Below are positions 59,576-64,000 of a DNA stretch of 64,000 nt, in pieces (position 1 is the stretch's first letter; every line of letters starts with the position of its first letter). The notes beneath the pieces were generated by a model. The model worked only from the letters and a program-made list of their open reading frames with translations. It was not told where the DNA came from and did no database searches. Source of the DNA: Chitinophaga filiformis (GTDB taxonomy: Bacteria > Bacteroidota > Bacteroidia > Chitinophagales > Chitinophagaceae); NCBI RefSeq assembly GCF_023100805.1, contig NZ_CP095855.1, positions 5,993,001-6,057,000 of the forward strand. Direction: 5' to 3'. The position numbers were made by a program, and so were the translations under genes.

Positions 59576-61021
59576 ATGAGCCTGCCAACATTATTGGAAC
59601 AATACGATTACGCCACCGGCATCTGGGACGAGATGTGCGACCGGCAACAGATCAGGGAGCAATACAGCAAGGTCATTGCCACCCTTAAGCAGTTCAATAT
59701 CAGCGACCTGCAACAGAAAGACAGGCTGGCCGGCGAGCTTTTTATGAACCAGGGCATCACCTTCACTGTCTATAGTGAGGATGCCGGTATCGAACGCATT
59801 TTCCCCTTTGACATTATTCCCCGCATTATTACCGGCCAGGAATGGGATCACATAGAAGCCGGCATCAAACAGCGCCTGAAAGCGCTCAACCTGTTCCTTA
59901 AAGATATTTACAACGAACAGCAGATCCTGAAAGACAAGATCGTACCTGCCTCACTGATCGCTTCCTGTCCCCATTATACCCGCGAGGTATTTGGCATCAA
60001 GGTACCGCACGATGTGTATGTCCACATTTCCGGGATAGACCTGATCCGGGGAGAGGATGGCCTCTTTTATGTATTGGAAGACAATCTGCGCACGCCATCT
60101 GGCGTCAGTTATATGCTGGAGAACCGGGAAGTGACCAAAAGGATCTTTCCCGAACTGCTGGCCGCCAGCCATGTGAGACGCGTCAGCAACTACCCCCTCC
60201 TGCTGCATGAAATACTCCTGCAAATGGGACCGGGACAACTGTCTAATCCACTGGTGGTATTACTTACACCCGGTATCTATAACTCCGCCTACTACGAACA
60301 TACCTTCCTCGCCCGGCAGATGGGCATTCCGCTCGTGGAGGGAAGGGACCTGGTGGTGAACAATCATAAGGTGTATATGAAAACGACCAATGGCCTGGAA
60401 CAAGTGCATGTCATCTATCGCCGTATCGATGATGAATTCCTGGATCCGCTGATGTTCCGTCCCGACAGTGCGTTGGGCATTCCCGGACTGATGAGCGCCT
60501 ACCGGATGGGCAATGTCGCCATTGTGAATGCGGTGGGAAATGGTGTTGCGGATGATAAGGCGGTCTATGCCTATGTTCCGGCTATGATCCGGTATTACCT
60601 CAATGAGGAGCCGATCCTTCCCAATGTACCCACCTATGAAATGAGCGACCCCGATGCCCGGCAATATGTGTTTGACAACTATACACACATGGTCATCAAG
60701 AGGACCAACCAGTCAGGCGGCTATGGTATGGTAATGGGCAATAAGGTAGCCCCGGAAGAATGGGCAAAGGCGAAAGCGGCTATTGAAGCAGAGCCCCGCA
60801 GCTTTATTGCGCAACCTATCATTAAACTGTCTACCGTTCCCTGTTTCATAGACGGTACTTTCCAGGCGAGGCATGTGGACCTCCGTCCTTATGCCCTTTG
60901 CGGTCCGCAGGGTGTGCAGATAGTACCCGGCGGACTTACAAGAGTGGCGCTCCGCAAAGATTCCCTGATCGTCAATTCCTCACAGGGAGGCGGTAGTAAA
61001 GATACCTGGGTTATAGATTGA
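59576..61021 (+). CDS. Circularly permuted ATP-grasp peptide ligase-like protein (COG2308 type)
   Basis: A 481-residue cytoplasmic protein of the circularly permuted type 2 ATP-grasp group (DUF404/DUF407). Typical pieces are FTVYSEDAGIERIFPFDIIP near residue 62, LIRGEDGLFYVLEDNLRTPS near 158 with the ATP/Mg-binding acidic residues, and the glycine-rich loop VIKRTNQSGGYGMVMG near 380. Family theory says it joins amino acids or peptides by amide bonds using ATP, but the substrate is unknown. It heads a three-gene operon with an alpha-E protein (23-nt gap) and a transglutaminase (8 nt further on). In many genomes the trio adjoins the Anbu proteasome-like gene; it is not found here. Confidence 0.92.
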   Translation: MSLPTLLEQYDYATGIWDEMCDRQQIREQYSKVIATLKQFNISDLQQKDRLAGELFMNQGITFTVYSEDAGIERIFPFDIIPRIITGQEWDHIEAGIKQRLKALNLFLKDIYNEQQILKDKIVPASLIASCPHYTREVFGIKVPHDVYVHISGIDLIRGEDGLFYVLEDNLRTPSGVSYMLENREVTKRIFPELLAASHVRRVSNYPLLLHEILLQMGPGQLSNPLVVLLTPGIYNSAYYEHTFLARQMGIPLVEGRDLVVNNHKVYMKTTNGLEQVHVIYRRIDDEFLDPLMFRPDSALGIPGLMSAYRMGNVAIVNAVGNGVADDKAVYAYVPAMIRYYLNEEPILPNVPTYEMSDPDARQYVFDNYTHMVIKRTNQSGGYGMVMGNKVAPEEWAKAKAAIEAEPRSFIAQPIIKLSTVPCFIDGTFQARHVDLRPYALCGPQGVQIVPGGLTRVALRKDSLIVNSSQGGGSKDTWVID

Positions 61022-61044
61022 TTCACTAAACGAAGTTTTTATTC

Positions 61045-61986
61045 ATGCTAAGCAGGATCGCAGATTCACTATTCTGGCTGGCTCGTTATATGGAGCGGGC
61101 AGAAGGACTATTACGTGTTACGGCTACTCATAACCTTTTATCGCTCGATAAAGACGTGAACGGCCCCCTTACCTGGCGGCCTGTTCTTGAAACCTTTACC
61201 AGCGCCGGTGAAGAAGAGATCAAGGCCATTGAAGGCAATACAGGTGCGGCGTTGAAGAAGCTACTCACAGACACCGCCAACCATAACTCACTGAAGTCTA
61301 TCATTGGCAAAGCCAGGGAGAATGCCCGCGGCATCCAGGACTATATTACGAAGGAAGTATGGGAGGAGGTCAACTCCTTCTATCACCTGATCAACCAGCC
61401 GGCACTGGACCACCGGCTGTCCAATTATGAAGCTGCCGATATCCTCGACACATTCACCAGGCATTCCGTGCTGTATACGGGCATCACTGACATCACCATG
61501 GCCCGGGGCATTGGCTGGGGATTCATGAACCTGGGAAAATATATCGAGCGCTGCCTGGAAACCATCGTGCTGACCGACAAACAGTACTCTGTGAACCGGT
61601 ACAAGGTAGACGAGATCAAAGACATCATGCAGTGGCGGCATCTGCTGATGTCGCTTTCAGGTTATGAACTGCATCTGAAAACCTACCGGTCATATCAGTA
61701 TACCCACGATGTGCTGCACCAGGTATTATTCAATGAAGATTTTCCTCATTCCGTTATATATTCGCTGGGCAGAATTGACAGGCACCTGCAGGATGTGACC
61801 AAAGGTCATATCTCTGAAGAGAATGCAGCCCTGATCAGGAACTTTGGAAGACTGCACAGTAAAGTGAAACACCTGGAAATAGATGATCTCAACAACCAGA
61901 CCTTACAACCTTTCCTGGCAGAGCTCCGTCATGATCTCCTGCATTTTACCAACCTGTTGAGTCAAAAATTTTTCTCCTACGCATAA
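61045..61986 (+). CDS. Alpha-E domain protein (DUF403, COG2307)
   Basis: A 313-residue all-helical protein that starts with the family mark LSRIADSLFWLARYMERAEG near residue 2, followed by LLRVTATHNLLSLDKD. Middle parts (RENARGIQDYITKEVWEEVN, GWGFMNLGKYIERCLETIVL) fit the same family. It always travels with the ATP-grasp protein and is thought to be its partner or a scaffold; no enzyme motif of its own. The spacing of 23 nt before and 8 nt after points to one transcript with its neighbours. Confidence 0.92.
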   Translation: MLSRIADSLFWLARYMERAEGLLRVTATHNLLSLDKDVNGPLTWRPVLETFTSAGEEEIKAIEGNTGAALKKLLTDTANHNSLKSIIGKARENARGIQDYITKEVWEEVNSFYHLINQPALDHRLSNYEAADILDTFTRHSVLYTGITDITMARGIGWGFMNLGKYIERCLETIVLTDKQYSVNRYKVDEIKDIMQWRHLLMSLSGYELHLKTYRSYQYTHDVLHQVLFNEDFPHSVIYSLGRIDRHLQDVTKGHISEENAALIRNFGRLHSKVKHLEIDDLNNQTLQPFLAELRHDLLHFTNLLSQKFFSYA

Positions 61987-61994
61987 CTTAGCAT

Positions 61995-62921
61995 ATGGCC
62001 ATTTTCAGAATACATCATGTTACGAGATACGAGTACGACAGACCGGTTAAAGAAAGCGTAAATGAGATCAAGATCTTCCCGTATAAATGCCCGGAGCAGG
62101 AAATACTCCAGCATGACCTGCTGATCACGGGGCAGCCGGAAGTACAGACCTTTACCGACTACTGGGGGAATAAATCAGGTAATTTCAACCTGCTGCCGCC
62201 GCATAAAGTGCTCACTATCGAAAGCAAGCTGCTGGTGCGCACCACCGCCTCTTCACAGTTGCAGATCAACTTCCATTCTACCTTCGAACAGTTGCAGGAT
62301 GAAATGGAAGGCCAGCTGCTGTTGCTGGAGCTGGCACAGCCTGATGTGATAAAGACACAGAGCGCCATCAATAACATCATCACGGTAATAAAGCAACCAG
62401 GCAAGAGCGTGGCGGCTGTTACCGAACATTGCAGCGAATATATCTTTAAGAATTTCAAGTACCTGAAAGGTATCACCAATATCGAGACAACTGTAGATGA
62501 GATACTGCAACACAGGGCCGGCGTTTGCCAGGACTTCGCGCATCTTATGCTACACATACTTCGTTCCTGCGGCATCCCCTGCCGTTATGTAAGCGGGTAT
62601 ATCTGTCCGAATAAAGATGGTATGCGGGGTGAAGGCGCTACCCATGCCTGGGTGGAAGCCTGGATACCCGGATACGGCTGGGCGGGTATTGACCCGACCA
62701 ACAATGTCTGGGTGACCAACAAACACGTGAAGCTATCTGTAGGAAGACATTTTAATGATTGTAGTCCCGTGAAAGGTACATTCAAAGGGCCTGCGAAACA
62801 AAAGCTGTCTGTATTCGTAGCGGTAGGCTATGAAGATGGCAATGTATTCGAAGAGACCAATGATGTACACCTCCACGGGGAGGTAGCTGCAATGGAAGAT
62901 AATTCCCAGGGGCAGCAATAA
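61995..62921 (+). CDS. Transglutaminase-like cysteine peptidase (COG1305)
   Basis: A 308-residue protein with the N-terminal bacterial transglutaminase-associated domain (about 1-110, IHHVTRYEYDRPVKESVNEI) and the catalytic core. The cysteine is in RAGVCQDFAHLMLHILRSCG (about 176), the histidine in GATHAWVEAWIPGYGWAG (about 217) and the aspartate in IDPTNN (about 232), so the triad is complete. In this operon it may hydrolyse or trans-amidate the product of the ATP-grasp ligase. No signal peptide is seen, so it acts in the cytoplasm. Its stop lies right beside the stop of the convergent permease gene. Confidence 0.93.
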   Translation: MAIFRIHHVTRYEYDRPVKESVNEIKIFPYKCPEQEILQHDLLITGQPEVQTFTDYWGNKSGNFNLLPPHKVLTIESKLLVRTTASSQLQINFHSTFEQLQDEMEGQLLLLELAQPDVIKTQSAINNIITVIKQPGKSVAAVTEHCSEYIFKNFKYLKGITNIETTVDEILQHRAGVCQDFAHLMLHILRSCGIPCRYVSGYICPNKDGMRGEGATHAWVEAWIPGYGWAGIDPTNNVWVTNKHVKLSVGRHFNDCSPVKGTFKGPAKQKLSVFVAVGYEDGNVFEETNDVHLHGEVAAMEDNSQGQQ

Positions 62922-62922
62922 G

Positions 62923-64000
62923 TCAGGACTTATTGCGCCATACAAAATAATATACGGGTATGCCCAGCAATACAATGCCTAGCCCGGGCCATGTATACAT
63001 CGGTTTATAGACCAATAGCGCCAGGCAAATGGTAGCGGCGGATACTATGTACAGCAATGGCAGTACAGGGTATCCAAAGGCTTTATATGGCCTTGGCAGC
63101 TCAGGCCTTGTGCGGCGTAACCTGAAGATGCCTGCAATGGTCAGGATATAAAAGATAAGTACCACGAAGATCACATAGTCCAGCAACTGACCGTATTTGC
63201 CGCTGAGGCACAATACTGATGCCCAGATACATTGTATCCACAAGGCTTTTCCCGGTACAGCATTCTTGTTCAGAGTGGCCAGTTGTTTAAAGAATACGCC
63301 ATCTTTTGCCATCGTATAACATACGCGGGCGCCGGACAGAATGAGCCCGTTGTTGCAGCCAAAAGTGGAAACCATGAGCAGTCCTGCGATGATATAAGTA
63401 CCCTTCATACCAAATATCTTCACCGCTGCCGCCACTCCTACCCTTTCATTCTCTGCAAAAGCTATTTCCTTCAGCGGTAAAACGCCCAGGTACACCATGT
63501 TCGTGGCTACGTAGATAACAGTAACGATCAGCGTACCGAGGAACAGGCTTCTGCCGATATTACGTTCAGGATTCTTGATCTCTCCTGCGATGAAGGTCAC
63601 GTTATTCCAGGAGTCGCTGCTGAACAGACTGCCCACCATACTGCCGGCAATAGCGCCAAATGCAGCCAGTCCAAGGTATGGCGCCAGTGTATCTGCCTGT
63701 TCTGTCATTTTACCGAGATGAAAACCCGTTTGCCAGTTGGCGTCCCACACGCTTTTATCGGCCGCAAAACAGCCGAATAAGATCAGCGCCAGCAACGCAG
63801 CGATCTTGGCCAGGGTAAATCCTGTCTGTATCAGCTTGCCTTCCTTCACACCCAAAGTATTGATAAAGGTCAGCAATACAATGAGGAGAATGGAAGTGAT
63901 CTGCGCTGCTGATATTTGAATGAATGACAGATCAAGCACTATATTCTTTTCACTGAGCACCGGGAAAAGATAAGCGGAGAATTTAGCAAAAGCTACGCCC
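62923..64000 (-). CDS. APC-family amino-acid permease (5' end outside window)
   Basis: The frame has its stop at 62923 and is open to the window edge, past the GTG at 63960 (VAFAKFSAYLFPVLSEKNIV is continuous), so the true start is outside. About 359 residues with nine or more membrane helices are visible. ITSILLIVLLTFINTLGVKE, GSMVGSLFSSDSWNNVTFIA and ARVCYTMAKDGVFFKQLATL follow the APC superfamily, probably the L-amino-acid transporter/YfnA-like group. It imports or exchanges amino acids; the substrate is not visible. Linkage to the transglutaminase operon is by convergence only. Confidence 0.88.
   Translation of the reverse strand, partial: GVAFAKFSAYLFPVLSEKNIVLDLSFIQISAAQITSILLIVLLTFINTLGVKEGKLIQTGFTLAKIAALLALILFGCFAADKSVWDANWQTGFHLGKMTEQADTLAPYLGLAAFGAIAGSMVGSLFSSDSWNNVTFIAGEIKNPERNIGRSLFLGTLIVTVIYVATNMVYLGVLPLKEIAFAENERVGVAAAVKIFGMKGTYIIAGLLMVSTFGCNNGLILSGARVCYTMAKDGVFFKQLATLNKNAVPGKALWIQCIWASVLCLSGKYGQLLDYVIFVVLIFYILTIAGIFRLRRTRPELPRPYKAFGYPVLPLLYIVSAATICLALLVYKPMYTWPGLGIVLLGIPVYYFVWRNKS

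Noticed and set aside
1..64000. tRNA or rRNA genes and phage attachment sites
   Set aside because: No cloverleaf with a TTCGAnTC-type loop, no rRNA stretch and no integrase gene was seen on either strand by reading.

Overview
The window reads as a chromosomal piece of a Bacteroidota genome, most likely a Chitinophaga-like member of the Chitinophagaceae. The evidence is two ECF sigma/FecR/SusC/SusD modules, hybrid two-component kinases, type IX secretion (T9SS) C-terminal domains, a Gld-type ABC transporter, small DUF6520-like peptides and weak Shine-Dalgarno signals. No rRNA, tRNA or CRISPR array was seen. Both ends cut a gene: a Crp/Fnr regulator on the left and an amino-acid permease on the right.

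Layout, left part. 0-2.6 kb holds the Crp/Fnr end, a coiled-coil protein, and a MauE/DoxX membrane protein followed by a DUF6520-like exported peptide and a signal-anchored protein. 2.6-9.1 kb (minus strand) is an ECF sigma - FecR - SusC - SusD module with an unusual sigma region 4. 9.2-15.4 kb (minus) holds a stand-alone receiver, a hybrid kinase with three receivers, a basic-secretory-protein-type peptidase and RmuC. 15.7-20.5 kb has a small outer-membrane barrel and a tight operon for 4-hydroxyproline epimerase, a D-amino-acid/D-hydroxyproline dehydrogenase and a DUF885 metallopeptidase-like protein. 20.8-26.7 kb has a second hybrid kinase, a nucleoside deaminase, a TIG/NHL lipoprotein and a small membrane protein.

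Centre. 26.9-39.8 kb (plus) is one continuous block: ECF sigma, FecR, SusC, SusD, GldA-like ATPase, a GldF-GldG-like fusion, and two tandem MutS-like ATPases that lack the mismatch-binding part. The last four junctions are 22, 8, 3 and -4 nt and the block ends in a hairpin terminator. I consider this the best candidate for an undescribed system. It couples TonB-dependent uptake and an inner-membrane ABC machine to MutS-family ATPases.

From 39.9 to 47.7 kb the sequence looks more AT-rich and is full of broken genes. A remnant of an RHS core, cut next to an IS3-family transposase remnant, is followed on the same strand by a row of small immunity-like genes. Several of these carry frameshifts or stops, including an Imm8-like gene with an in-frame TGA and a lipoprotein broken at an A9 tract. 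A perfect 40-bp inverted repeat, a decayed LytTR gene and a decayed member of an unnamed Bacteroidota family follow. I read this as a decaying polymorphic-toxin/immunity locus.

Right part. 47.9-53.4 kb is one giant secreted protein with 12 TIG domains, two blocks of seven FG-GAP motifs and a T9SS domain. It converges on a DUF6055 (Svx/AvrXca-like) zinc-metalloprotease, also with a T9SS domain. A siderophore-type TonB receptor is divergent from an orphan OmpR-family regulator with an altered acidic pocket. The window ends with the ATP-grasp / alpha-E / transglutaminase trio, a widespread but functionally unsolved peptide-modification cassette, and the permease.
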